A DNA stretch of 64,000 nt from Gari tellinella (Eukaryota; Mollusca; Bivalvia; Cardiida; Psammobiidae): NCBI GenBank assembly GCA_922989275.2, contig OV277869.1, forward strand, positions 4,579,190-4,643,189, given 5' to 3'. The notes under the pieces are model-generated. The model did not search any database and was not told the DNA's origin. It was given only the letters and a program-made list of their open reading frames with translations. Made by a program: the position numbers and the translations under genes. Shown here in pieces: positions 1 through 12,500 of this stretch (the first letter of the stretch is position 1; the number at the start of each line of letters is the position of its first letter).

Positions 1-46
1 GTACGTTTGCGTTTAAACGGGAAAGAATAACAGATTCTCCACTGTA
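1..46 (+). mobile_element. TIR element family A, right end only
   Basis: The window opens inside the right end of a short TIR element (family A; full copy at 1047-1296). It shows the subterminal GCGTTTAAACGGGAAAG block and the terminal CTCCACTG followed by TA. The rest lies outside the window. Confidence 0.8.
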
Positions 47-137
47 ATACTATGAACTACCAGGCAGACCAACCGTCTATATGTTTACGTACAATTATTT
101 TGATAAAAATGTATTGCTACAATTATATAGGACATAG

Positions 138-205
138 GCAAACGATGTAGACATTGACCAGAAGCCGCAAAATGCGGCGTCTGATCAGAGTCTAAACTGT
201 TTGCT
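138..205. repeat. Solitary hairpin-1 core
   Basis: An imperfect palindrome with arms GCAAACGATGTAGAC and the reverse of CAAACTGTTTAGACTCTG around GCCGC/GCGGC. It is the core hairpin found in TIR families A, D, E and F, but no matching termini are recognisable around it. The rest of 47-499 shows nothing else I can name; a T-rich tract lies at 305-331. Confidence 0.55.
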
Positions 206-499
206 GATAGGATTTTCAATATCAAATCAGTCTTATGTTATTATGTATATGTGTAATGATGATGAGCTTGTATGCTTAAGTCAAATGAAACTTCTGTTCT
301 GTGTTTTTTTGTTTTTTGTTTTTTTGTTTTATCAAAAATGGTCTAGTGCAAAACATAATCATGGACGAATCTACATGGCTTAAATGGGCGAAGCAGACGA
401 TGTCACGGAAAAAGGGCTCAATTGGTCAGCTGTCTCAAAGACCACGTGAATTGTAGTTTCCTTTTGCCTTGCCTGTAACGCATTGTCGTTTGTTTACAG

Positions 500-559
500 C
501 TGTGGTTGTACTTGTCGTGCTGTGTGTGGCATCGCGGGCCTGTTCTGGAGAGGACACAG
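500..559 (+). CDS. TSP1/ShKT gene: signal-peptide exon
   Basis: The acceptor TTTGTTTACAG precedes it and the donor AG|GTAAAA follows it. In phase 1 it reads VVVLVVLCVASRACSGEDT, a hydrophobic run followed by small residues that fit signal-peptidase cleavage near ASRAC. No in-frame ATG exists between the upstream stop (TAG at 454) and this segment, so the start codon must come from an earlier exon or from outside the window. Confidence 0.65.
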
Positions 560-3500
560 GTAAAATGAATAAGAACAGTGTGTTAATCTATACTACTGGA
601 TTTGCAAACAAAACGACCATTGTTGGTCTGTCGACAAGTTTTCGTAAATAATTACGTTCTGGCAGTGCTGTGTGCAGGTCGTAGGAACCAGAGGTGATCA
701 CACCAGTTATTAAATAGAGATGTGCTATGTAAATGTGACAGTTGATCTACCACTCAACGAAGGCTAATTGATTGTATAAAAGACAGGTGACAGCTTAAAG
801 CAAGATGACAGTAAAACAGAAAGCTCCTAAAGGAGCTTTCTGTTTTACTGTCCCCTTGCATAAAGTAGTCACCTGTCTTAAACATCTAATAAGGACTACC
901 ATATTGTGGTCTTAATAAACAGGTGGTCGTTTTATAGATGTTTTCTGTAGATTTCTATGTTAGATTCGAGACAATAACGTCTTGACTACTGAGTTGTGGG
1001 AACCACGCAATTCCTTCCATATCTACGCGTTAATAACCGATACAGTTACAGTGGAGAACCTGTTATTCTTTCCCAATAAACGCGTTTACGCTAAAACTAT
1101 TATTTGCAGTGCAAACAGTTTGGAGCCAGATCAGACGCCGGGTAACCCGGCGTCTGATCAGGCTCCAAACTGTTTGCCACCAAGATAAACAAGAATTATC
1201 AGAATTGTCCAAAAGTTGTTCTTTTCTATGTGTTAGTGCTTTGCGTTTGCGTACGTTTGCGTTTAAACGGGAAAGAATAACAGATTCTCCACTGTAGACA
1301 ATTTTAGATTTATGAAAATTCAAGGAAATGCTATGCAATGCAATGTAGAAAATGATAGATTTATGAAAATGTTGAACAAGCGGAGAAGACGTTAGTCCTT
1401 CGCAATAAACGCTTTGGCACTGAAACAATACTTTTCATTGCATGCTCCAAACTGTTGGTCACTCAGCTAGAAATAAATTGTCAGATTGTATTTGATTGCG
1501 TTGCAGATGGTTTCATTTAAACTGGAATGAATATCGCCTTTCCTACCGTATGAAGTTACGACCATCTTTCTGTGTGTCGTCTATAGATGTCTCTCAGGCT
1601 TCATGCAAGCCATTTGGTAATACATGTAGAACTAATTGAACGACATTTGCACAAATATGTTGAAATCAATGTCCTCATGTAACCCTAATTGATGTTAATT
1701 TTGTACCATTTCAGACACAGAAAAGCGGTTTATAGTACGTAAGTATATAGAGGATCATCAATTGGATTGATATGAAAAATATATCACGAGAATGGGTTGT
1801 TATCTGGTTAAAAAACGAGCCCGAAGGACGAGTTTTTTTAACCAGATAACAACCCATTCGAGTGATATATTTTTCATATCTATTCAAAGGAATTGATTAT
1901 CTATTTATTATATATATATTAATGACGTTTTTACAGAAAAAAAACACAAAATTAATTATTTACCCGCGACGTCTCAAACATAATTATGACGTGACGTCAC
2001 AAAAAGTGATATCATCACTAGTGATGATATAAACTGTGACGATATCAAATTTATCTAACTGAGAAATCTTTATAAATCATCGATAGATATATAATTAAGC
2101 CATTTATTTAGAAGAAAAAAACTAAACACAGAAGTATTTTCACTGACATATAAAACAATAAAACTTTACAACCATAACAAGTTGCCTACTAGAAACACCA
2201 GATTCCGCCAAAAAAGAAGCATTTCCAAGCATTTGGTGAAATTTAAATCCATTCCTATGTAATTGTCAAACAATTAGTGTAAACATATGTTATTGTTACG
2301 CGGCGTCTGATCAGGATCCCAACTGTTTGCAAACGCGCTTTTAAGCGTCATTGAGAGTGAAAGGGTTGACCATCTTATTGCAATACGCCCGTGTTTCGTT
2401 TCGTTTCTATTGGAACGAATAATGTTTTCCCCTCTGTAACTTTGCCTGTAGATGGCGGACCCTACCACTGGGGACCATGGACACAGTACTCAGACTGCCA
2501 AAATGGCTGCCCTGGAGGAACCAAGTACAGGTCACGTGATTGTTACGATGCAAGAGGAGGCTTCTCTTCGCCTGTCTCCAACTGTTACGGAGGGTCATCC
2601 AAACAATCCGTTCAATGCAATCTCTCAGATTGTGTATCGGGTGCGTTCACTTTATTGTGACATCATTCATGATTGTAAAAACCCTTACATTGTTAAATCG
2701 TACAGTCTCTTTTCAACTCTTCCTCCGCCATACTATCACCAACTTTAAAACTGTGGTCTGTAGACTCTGTACTATTGTTCCAAAGACAAATGTATTTGAG
2801 AGCTTTCTGTTTTACCGGGCTCCACTTTGCTTTAAGCTGTCACCTGTCATTCATACAGTCAATTACGACTATTAGCCTTCCTTTTAGAGTAGAGTTTTTA
2901 CTGTACATAATTATATTTGTTGTACATAGGTTTATTAGTTGTGGAACTTTGTTTCCAGTGAGTATTCCATGTGTGGATGTTTCTAACGACTGTCCGAATT
3001 ACAGTAAGAAGTATTGCCAAGACCCCTACATCCGCTGGGCGAAGGCAAACTGTGCAAAATACTGCGGCTTCTGTACTGGTAAGATATCCATATAGGTCGT
3101 TCGCCGTTGAAAAAAACACGATAATTTTCAAATATCTCCACAATAAGACAACGCAGACAAATGAAATTTTGCATAGATTTATGTTATAACTATACAAACT
3201 ATCACAAAAAGAACAATTATTTTCTCTTCGTAATAAAAAAGTCTTATTCATAACTTCTATATAAAGTTTACACTTCTAAGGGACACTTTTCCGAAGGGTG
3301 ATTTCAGGTTATTCAACAGCCGACAACGCCTCGCCGTTAAAGTCCCATTGTGTTTTCAGACCTTTTCTTAATGTTTGAACATTCTTATGGGCCAAACTGA
3401 TCTATGAAATGATGAAGACGATCCTAAATCACCAAAAAGGGCGATTTAAAATCATAACAAACCGAAAATAGAACGTCTGTCATAAACATTACCACACGGC

Positions 3501-6500
3501 TTAGTATCACGTGATACAGCCGAAATCAATTTCTCTGGGGGCAACCGTATCTACCTCCGCCCGTCCATCCATCAGTCAGTTAGACTATCACACTTTTTTG
3601 TCCGCTCTCTAACTCAACTATTTTTTATCCGATCTTCCACAAACTTGCTGAAAATGTTCATTGATATAAAATCAAGGTTTAGTTTGATTACTACTAAAAT
3701 CGCATAAGGTATTTTTGAGTTATTGCCTGTTAATTAATAAAAAATGACTGTTTCAGTCATTTTTGCACTCTAAAACAAACAGCTTTTATCGGATATTCAC
3801 CAAACATGCTGCAACTATTTATTCATATAAAATTTAGGTCTAGTTTGATTATTTCTAAAATCGCATGTGGCATATCTGAGTTTTTGCCCTTTATGACTGT
3901 TTTCAGCAAGTTTTGCTCTGTAACACAAATACGTTTTATTGGATCTTCACCAAACTTGCTGAAAATGTTTATTGATATAAAATCAAGGTTTAGTATGATT
4001 ACTACTTAAATCGCATAAGGTATATCTGAGTTATTTCCTGTTTATTAATAAAAAATGACTGTTTCAGTCACTTTTGCACTCTAACACATACAGTTTTTAT
4101 CGGATATTCACTAAACTTGCTGAAAATGTTTAATTATATAAAATTTAGGTCTAGTTTGATTATTACAAAAATAGCAAAAGGCATGTCTGAGTGTTTGCCC
4201 TTAATGTATTAAAAAATGACTGTTTCAGCATTTTTCGCTTTCTAACACATACAATTTTTATCAGATATTCACCAAACTTGTTGAAAATGTTTATTAATAT
4301 TAAATCTAGGTCAATCATCTTAACTACCAAAATCGCACAAGGCATGTTGGAGTTATTGCCCTTGAATGACTACAATTTTGCTATTTTATCCTTATTTTTG
4401 CCCTGTCCACTCTGTAAAAGGACCAGTTTTTATTCTATTTTTAGCCAAATATTTGGTCAATGGTTGCATGTGCTTCATCTTAGCCGTGTTGGTAATACGT
4501 TTGTATTCGATTTTTTCCTTGACCTAGATTTAATACCAGTACACGTTGTCAGCAAGTTTGGTGAAGATCCAATAAAAAGTGTTAGTGTTAGAGAGCAGAA
4601 AATGCTGAAACAGACATTTTTTAATTATTCAAGGGCAATAACTCAGACATGCCTTATGCGATTTTGCTAGTTATTGAACCTGACCTAGATTCTATACTAA
4701 TAAACATTTGTAGCAAGATTGGTGAAGATCAAAAAAAGAAGTGTTTCAGTTAGAGAGCGGACAAGGCTGAAACAGTCATTTTCAGCAAGCTCAAGATATA
4801 GATTCTCCGTAATTTTTTTAATCGCTTACCAACCGTGAATAATATTTACACGTTGTCACTGGATCTCATAGTGTTTAACCCTGTGCCTACTGGTCGTAAC
4901 TTTACGGAGTTTACAAACTGTTTGAATCTAGAAAGACGCCGCGTAACGCGGCGTCTCATCTGGATCCAAACTGTTTGACACTCGTCTTAAGGTTTGTTTA
5001 ATTAAAACAATGCATAAATCTAAACTGAAAATTTTTTGCAGACGACAATGTCAAAGCAGACGTCTGTGCAGCAGAATAAGGGTTAACCAGATGCTCCAGA
5101 TACACATGTAAACGGGAGTAATCTGAACTAATCTAACATTTTCTCACTCATTTCAGCACCGAATGCTATGGTGTTACTACTGATTAAACCGTCTCGTCGA
5201 GACACTTTTAATGAGTATGACACCATTGGGTTTAAAAGCAGAAATAAAGATTTTAGTTTTCGAAATACTTCCGTTATCTGGAGCCCTGTATTTACAGAGT
5301 TGTCCTTCTTTCCATTCACAAGGGAGACTTTTTAATTTGTGCTGCACAAAAATATTATAAATAAAATTTAAAAAGCGAGTTTCTTAGATAAATCCGGTTT
5401 TTGTGAAAGAATCACGTCCCACGTAGTTCAAATGGGACCCAAAAATACAATGCGGCTTTAAGCTATCGCATACCATAGTAGTTTACAAGTAATCGAACGA
5501 CGCCCTGACCGGGGTACGTTAAACGTATTAACCGGCCATACCGTCATTTGCGAACATGTTGGATCCTGATCGGACACCGGAGCCATTTCGTTTCTGCATA
5601 GGATCCGAACCATGTGCCACTCATATGAAAGTTTTATCAACAAAACTAAATGTGATAAATAACAGACGATACGTGTTCATACCAGACGATCTACACCAAC
5701 TTATTATTATCAAGTTTCCAGAGCAATTCGAAAACCTTTACTATTTTATCGTTGAACCCTTTACCTCATAGCCTGTTTCTAGTTTTGAATTCAGGTGACC
5801 ACTTAAAGCAGGTTGAAAGTAAAGTAGAATGTGCCTCAAGGCACATTCTGCTTTACTTTCAGCCTGCTTTAAGCTAAAATCTGATAGGCTATATAAAATA
5901 TTTGTAATGGTAATTGTTCATGAGGGTATAAACTGGAACTATTTTCTTCAGCGGAGGATTAATTAAATGCGCTAAAAGGCGCTTCTATTGGGGAAAGGGT
6001 TAAAGAAAACGTACTGCAATACAACTCGAACACTGATGCATATACTAGTCCGGCAGAGGACTGACTTGACCTGGAAATGCCGTCCTAAGTTTTTTTCTCG
6101 ACTGATTCTACTTCACCATATGTTACTGATTGGAAAACCACCGGGTGCCACTTTGTCACCCTTGAGCATTTTCGTATATTCAAGATGGCGGCCAAAATGG
6201 CTGCCGAAAGACTTTTTAAACAAAATAGTCCAAAAATCATCATTCATTTTTCCTTTTTTTGACTGATTTGACCTCACCATAATGATAGTTATTATTTAAA
6301 AGATGTTTTCTGTTTTTAAAATGTTACGGGTGACATCTTGTCACCCCTGAGCATTTCAATATACTCAAAATGGCGGCTAAAACGGCTACCTAAATGCGTT
6401 GCAACAAACTACTCTCAACTGATTTGACCCTCCATAATGATAGATATTACTGAAATGATGATGCATGTTATTGAGCTGTTACGGATGACATCTTGTCACC

Positions 6501-9500
6501 CTTGAGCATTTCTGAATATTCAAGATGGCGGCCAAAATGGCTACCGAAATGCTTTTAAACAAATAGTTAAAAAAGCAGCATGCATTGTTTCTTTCTTTTA
6601 ACTGATTTTATCTGAACTTAATGAGAGTTGAAAGGATATTTCTTGTTTTAAAAAAGTTACGGGTGACCTCTTATCACCCTTCAGAATTACCGTTTATTCA
6701 AAATGGCGGCTAAAATGGCTATCCAAATGGGTTAAAACTACTCTAAACTTCAGCATTCATAGTTTGGATTTCTTAACTGATTTGACCCCACCATCATGAA
6801 TTTTTTACTGAAATGATGAGACATATTATTGAACTGTTACGGACGAAGTCTTGTCACCCTTAAACATTTCTTTATATTCAAAATGGCGGCTAAAATGGCT
6901 ACCGAAAGGCTTAAAAACAAAATTTTCATCAAATCAGCATTCATGGTTTCCTTTTATTAATTGATTTGATCTCACCATTATGATATTCGTTATTGAAATA
7001 ATCATATGTATTATATTGAAATGTTACGGGTGACATCTTTTTATCATTTAGCGTTCCCGTAAATTAAAGATGGCGGCCAAAATAGTGACGGACATTTTGA
7101 AAATCAACAAGCATACATTTGTTGTATTCGGAACTGACTCGATATCAACGTAATTATACTTACTATTAGAATTATGGTACTTATTGATGAAATGTAACAG
7201 GTGACATCTTTCCATCCTTAAGTATTTCCGTATTTTTAAGATGGTGATGCTTATTATTGAAAACATGATACTTGTTTTTTAACTGTATGTGGGTGGCATC
7301 TTGTCTCGCTTGAGCATTTCAATATATTCGAGATGGCGACCAAAGCGTTGACCGAAATGCTTTAAAACAAAATAAGTCCAAACAACAACATTCATAATTT
7401 CTTATTCTTAATTGGTTTGACCTTACCAGAATGATACTCATTATTGAAATATTGCGGGTGACATCGTGTCACTATCAAGCAATTCCATATATTCAAGATA
7501 GCGGGTAAAATTGCGATAGAAATGCTTAAAATATTTAAAATATTCAAAAGTCAGAATAAACAGTTGTTTCTTGACTGGTTCTATTTTAGCATATGGTATT
7601 TGTTCACAAGAGTGCTTTGACATTTATCTCAAGAGGCCTTCCTACATGATTGTGGTTCTGGCATTAATTGTCATGGGAATGTTTCTGCTTATTTGACTGA
7701 AATAACACCCGCTGCCAAGAACTAAAAGGAAGGCAGGTTGGTGGTTTTGATCCATTTCGCTGATTCGCAAGGAATGAGACTAGTCGAAATCATCTTTCTG
7801 ATAGCATCATTATCTCATCACCTTTCATCATTTATCGGCGCTATATGACCTTTTCTGTGTTGCAGTACCCTAAGACACAACTCGTCCATCCATGCTTCTA
7901 CATTGAACATAAGTTTACGTTCTACAGGGCATGCTACCTTGACAGTCGTACATTGCTCAGTTTTAAAATAAATTCTAGCGTTTTGACAAAGTTTTCGGTC
8001 AAGTCCCTGGCTGTGAAGATGTTATCCGTTCTTTCCTTCCTCCAGCAAGACCCTGCTGGATCAAGATCATGTAGATTGTTTTCTCTAATAAATTCCTAAT
8101 GCAAGACAGCAAAGTTTTGTTGATGTATTATCGCTAAGCTGTGTGGTCTATACATAAATGGGTGTTTAAGATATGAACTTGAGGAAATACTATCGCTTGT
8201 GAAATGTAAGTTTCAATAGAAAAAATCATGACAACCAATAAGTGAAAACAAATAGTTGGACCACAATTCTTTCCTTGCAGCATTTCACGTTCCAATTCCA
8301 AAGCTGTCTGCGACTATGTTACATCCCAAGAGGGTATGTGCAGAAAGAATGTCCTCAACAATTACCATATGTTTGTCCAATGCAATATCAATAATATATT
8401 TGATTAACGTTTTATTCGCCCTCCTTGTTTTATAATATGACTGACAGCTTAGGCTTCGAATAATTTCTTGTGCATGAGAATACCTACTACACAATAATGT
8501 TGTCTTCCTCTTAATCTGTTCTTTTCAAATGTTTTCTTTCTGACATATTATTATAATACATCGACTTGTTTTAGCTTGTGTTTTATTTTTTACCTATTTT
8601 CACTAGCTTGTTAATTTGAATGTGCTCAATCTGAACAGTCTCAGCATCTAGAATGTAAGAGATTATCAGCTTCATTAACTGCTTTTTTCAGTGACAGTAA
8701 GATACACTGTTTTTTGTAATGTACTGTTAGCATGCAACGGATAGAGACCGATTTTAACCTGTTGTTCTCGTACAATTATAGAAATTTCGGTGCTGTATAT
8801 AGGTGGGCATTGTTGTTCTCCTCTAGGTTTGGCTATGTAGTTCTGCACAGAGCCTTTTGCGGGGTATGTCATGAACCATAATAACAAAATCTATCAGTCT
8901 ATAGTTACTGTCTACTGTTCCTATTTTTCTGTCAGAAACTCCTATCTGGAACTGTTTTCCTCAGATGATTTATCAATTTTCGTTACTGTCATTTAAGAAA
9001 TGAATGAAGGACTTCCGGTGTTCATGAGGTTACTGGAAGAACATGATTTATTTATTCTATTAATATTTCATTGTCAACTGATCTGGGCGAAGTTAAGCTA
9101 TATTTACAACTAATTGGCTAGACGTTGATTTGAAATGAACATCCATGGGTAAATGCAAGTCACTTTTTAGAATAGTGTTATATAAGGAATATGCTGGGCA
9201 AATGTCAACCTATCATTATGATTACCAAACAGTGCTGTTGGAAAAGTTGTCAATTCATGTGACAGTTCAACATCTCCGATATCAACCTCATGGCTGCTAG
9301 CTTGAAGACTTTCCAAGGCTATTGCGTGTAGTTCACATGTAACAAGCACCCTGATTTTAATTCTATAAGCCGTCATTAGCTTGGTTTCAAGCTGCTGTTA
9401 TGCACATCATTTGATTCCATTTATTCAGTAACAATGTTCAAAATGCCATCTTTATCAATTTATACTCTAGCAACTACGCTCTTTAAATGCACTTTAAACT

Positions 9501-12500
9501 GACTTGCTCACCGTGTATATAATTACTGTAAGTTCTTCTATAAGTTGAAGTTTGGGTGCAAAATAACCCCTTTGTCAAGAGTTATCTGTCCTTGATGCTG
9601 TCAGATATACTCGAAAACGCAAGACTTTAACAATGTTTGCACTCTAGAGTCTACAAATTTAAACATTTTTTTCCAAGTGTTCACCAGTTATTTAGGTCTT
9701 TAAGTTTTAGGATGATTTTGAGTATTGATGGAATTTAAAGATAAAACTACCAGATTTAATAAATTCAGGTCAATGATTTGATGGCCACCATGGTCCTCTT
9801 GTCTTACCATGCCTTCCATGTCCCATGTGTTGCTTTCTATTTTCCATCTTCCTCGTGCCTCTCAAAGTCAGTTTCAGGAGCATCCCTGTGAGCAAACTTG
9901 ATATCCAAGTTTGCTTGCAGCTGATTGTACATGTGAATGTCTAAAGAGTATTACTGCTTTATCGAAAGCTTGATTTTGCAATCGGCCACATGCCCATGGC
10001 ACATAAAGGGGATTTAAATGAACATATGGCATATGCCATTTTATATACCCCGCCCATGCCTCATCAAATATCAGTTTTCAAAAATATTCTGAGCACTGCT
10101 CTTCGGAGAGCCTCCATTTCTTTCAGGTAAGCCATGCCACATCTGCCATTGTTAGTTAACATGACCTGAATCGGAACTTAAGGCAGCATTTCACTATTCA
10201 CTACACGCTTTCAAGGCATCGGCAAATATATAGGCTAAGCACCTGTCTGCCATCAAACTACCATCACCAGCAACTAAGCTGATGAGTTAGTGTATGCCAT
10301 CAAGCCTATATGCTAAGAATGAAATATTTTGACGCACACAAGTATGTTACGTTGCGTGACCCTAGCTGCTGGTACTAAGTTCAACACTGACCTAATAAGA
10401 AAATGTATCTAGGCTAAGTAATGTGATAGTGTCACTAGTTTTACTCGTTGAAGTGCAGATACACGTGAAGTTATGTGACCGTAACTGAAGTAATTAGTCC
10501 AAAATTGACCCATTACACGCAAAACAATTTACAAATGTCACAGAGGTCACAGAGGTCAAGGGCAGAGGTCAAGGTTACCAAACTGCAATTCAACATGCTT
10601 CTCTCATTAAGATGCATCTATGGTTTAAGTTTCATTGATATACTACTTAAACTTTCAAGGAATTTACCCGGTATTCGATACCAGGGTATAGCATAAAAGG
10701 CCCCATTTCGTTGAAATGAGTAAAAAAAGGGTGGGTGGGGTAAACCGGAAATATATCAAAATGCTCAAGGGTGACAAGGTGGCACCCGGCCAATTCTGAA
10801 TTACAATGCTTTGAACTATCAATATCAATCAAGAAAAAAACTTAGGACGCCATTTCTAGGTAGACCTCCAAATCCGGATTTCTCTGCCGGACTACTCAGA
10901 GCTCCAGATAAGGGGGGTATTTCCAAAACTAAAATCTTTATTTCTGAATTAAGTCCTATGATGTGACTACTCATTAGAACCTTCTCTTCGAGACGATTCT
11001 AATGAGTAATCACACCATAGGATTTGGTGGTGAAACGAGTGAAAAAATATTGGATTTGTTCAATTTACTCTCTCTTATCTGGAGCTATGTATTATGTAGA
11101 AATGCTAGAGCTTCGGTTTGAAAAGTAATTATTTGCAGTTCTCTTTATTCCTGGCGAAGAGTGAATGGATTTAGCATAGTAAAAATGTAATTGGACCTCA
11201 CAATTAATTTTGTACAACTAAACAACCAATATCAAAAATAAATAATAATACCCCACAAACGTAACTGACCATTTTCAGTGACACAAAATTTATATAAAAC
11301 AAAGAAGAAAAGTTTTTAGTCAGACTATCAAACATTCTGAATTTCCTTGTCACAGTTGGTATAGGCACATCATAAGTGTATGAAAAATTTCATAAATACG
11401 TCCACTAGTTTTAAAATTATTATTATTATTTAGATTTATCGTGTTTTTTGAACTGCAAGCGACCTTTTTATACAGTGGAGAATCTGTTATTCTTTCCCAA
11501 TATACGCGTTTTCGCTAAAACTATTATTTGCAGTGCAAATAGTTTGGAGCCAGATCAGACGCCGGGTAACCCGGCGTCTGATCAGGCTCCAAACTGTTTG
11601 CCACCAAGATAAACAAGAATTATCAGAATTGTCCAAAATTGTTCTTTTCTACGTTTTAGTGTTTTGCGGTTGCGTACGTTTGCGTTTAAACGGGAAAGAA
11701 TAACAGATTCTCCACTGTACCTGTATACAGTGGAGAAGACTTTATTCTTTCCCGTTTAAACGCAAACAAAACGCAATGCACTAAAATGTAGAAAATGAGA
11801 ATTTGTTAACAATTCTGACAACTCATTTTGATCTGAGTGGCAAACAGTTTTGAGCCTGATCAGACACCGGGTTACCCGGCGTCTGATCTGGCTCTAAACT
11901 GTTTGCAATGGGAATAATAATTTTAGCGTAAACACTTTTATTGGGAAAGAATAACGTTGTCTCCACTATAAGCTTATACAGTGGAGAAACCCTTTTCTTC
12001 TTTAAGTTGTTCCTTCCAGAAACTTCAAATGGACAAATCCAGTTTCCAATTTAGCCTAATCAATTTGTATCTACATGTATTTAGAATTGTTTCTTGTCAA
12101 TGTATTGTAACATGACAAACGGTGCAGACCCTGATCAGAGGGCCATCAGGCCCAGGTATTCCCTGTTGTGTATACAGTGGAGAATGTGTTATTCTTTCCC
12201 AATAAACGCGTTTACGCTAAAACTATTATTTGCAGTGCAAACAGTTTGGAGCCAGATCAGACGCCGGGTAACCCGGCGTCTGAACAGGCTCCAAACTGTT
12301 TGCCACCAAGATAAACAAGAATTATCAGAATTGTCCAAAAGTTGTTCTTTTCTACGGTGTAGCGCTTTGCGTTTGCGTACGTTTGCGTTTAAACGGGAAA
12401 GAATAACAGATTCTCCACTGTAGTACAAGTGTACTTTTTACAGGTATACTATTTGCAAAGGACGCATATGTGTTTGTATATTGTTAAAGGGTTAAACGAA

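Larger units (their letters stand above)
6045..10900 (-). mobile_element. 4.9 kb inverted-repeat element with subterminal array
   Basis: The left 160 nt (AGTCCGGCAGAGGACTGAC, CCGTCCTAAGTTTTTTTC, CACCCTTGAGCATTTT) recur inverted at 10748-10900. Between them lie a one-sided tandem array, a SINE-like repeat and a decayed minus-strand frame. That layout resembles a once-autonomous DNA transposon, probably nested in the 3093-11470 element. The stretch 9400-10740 shows no other recognisable features apart from short direct repeats (AGAGGTC at 10541-10570). Confidence 0.5.
3093..11470 (-). mobile_element. Probable large (8.4 kb) TIR element with nested insertions
   Basis: The left end (ATAGGTCGTTCGCCGTTG, AAAAACACGATAA) and the right end (TTATCGTG, TTTTTTGAACTGCAAGCGACC) are inverted relative to each other. 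The same two different ends, about 250 and 220 nt each, bound the 1.4 kb element at 54518-55938 in the opposite orientation. That points to one long element here and a deletion derivative there. It carries tandem arrays, a smaller inverted-repeat element (6045-10900), a decayed minus-strand frame and several later insertions. It fills much of the large intron of the TSP1/ShKT gene. Unity of the element is inferred from its ends only. Confidence 0.5.

Noticed and set aside
1063..1428. Open frames of 60-120 codons, both strands, with repeated motifs such as QTVWSQIRRRVTRRLIRLQ (also at 12094-12428, 12956-13255, 24248-25156, 29284-29487, 37784-38059)
   Set aside because: They are translations of the family A element; the same peptide appears on both strands because the core is palindromic.
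6140..7610. CRISPR-like regularly spaced palindromes
   Set aside because: Units are diverged whole-unit tandem repeats in a eukaryotic intron; spacers are homologous to each other.
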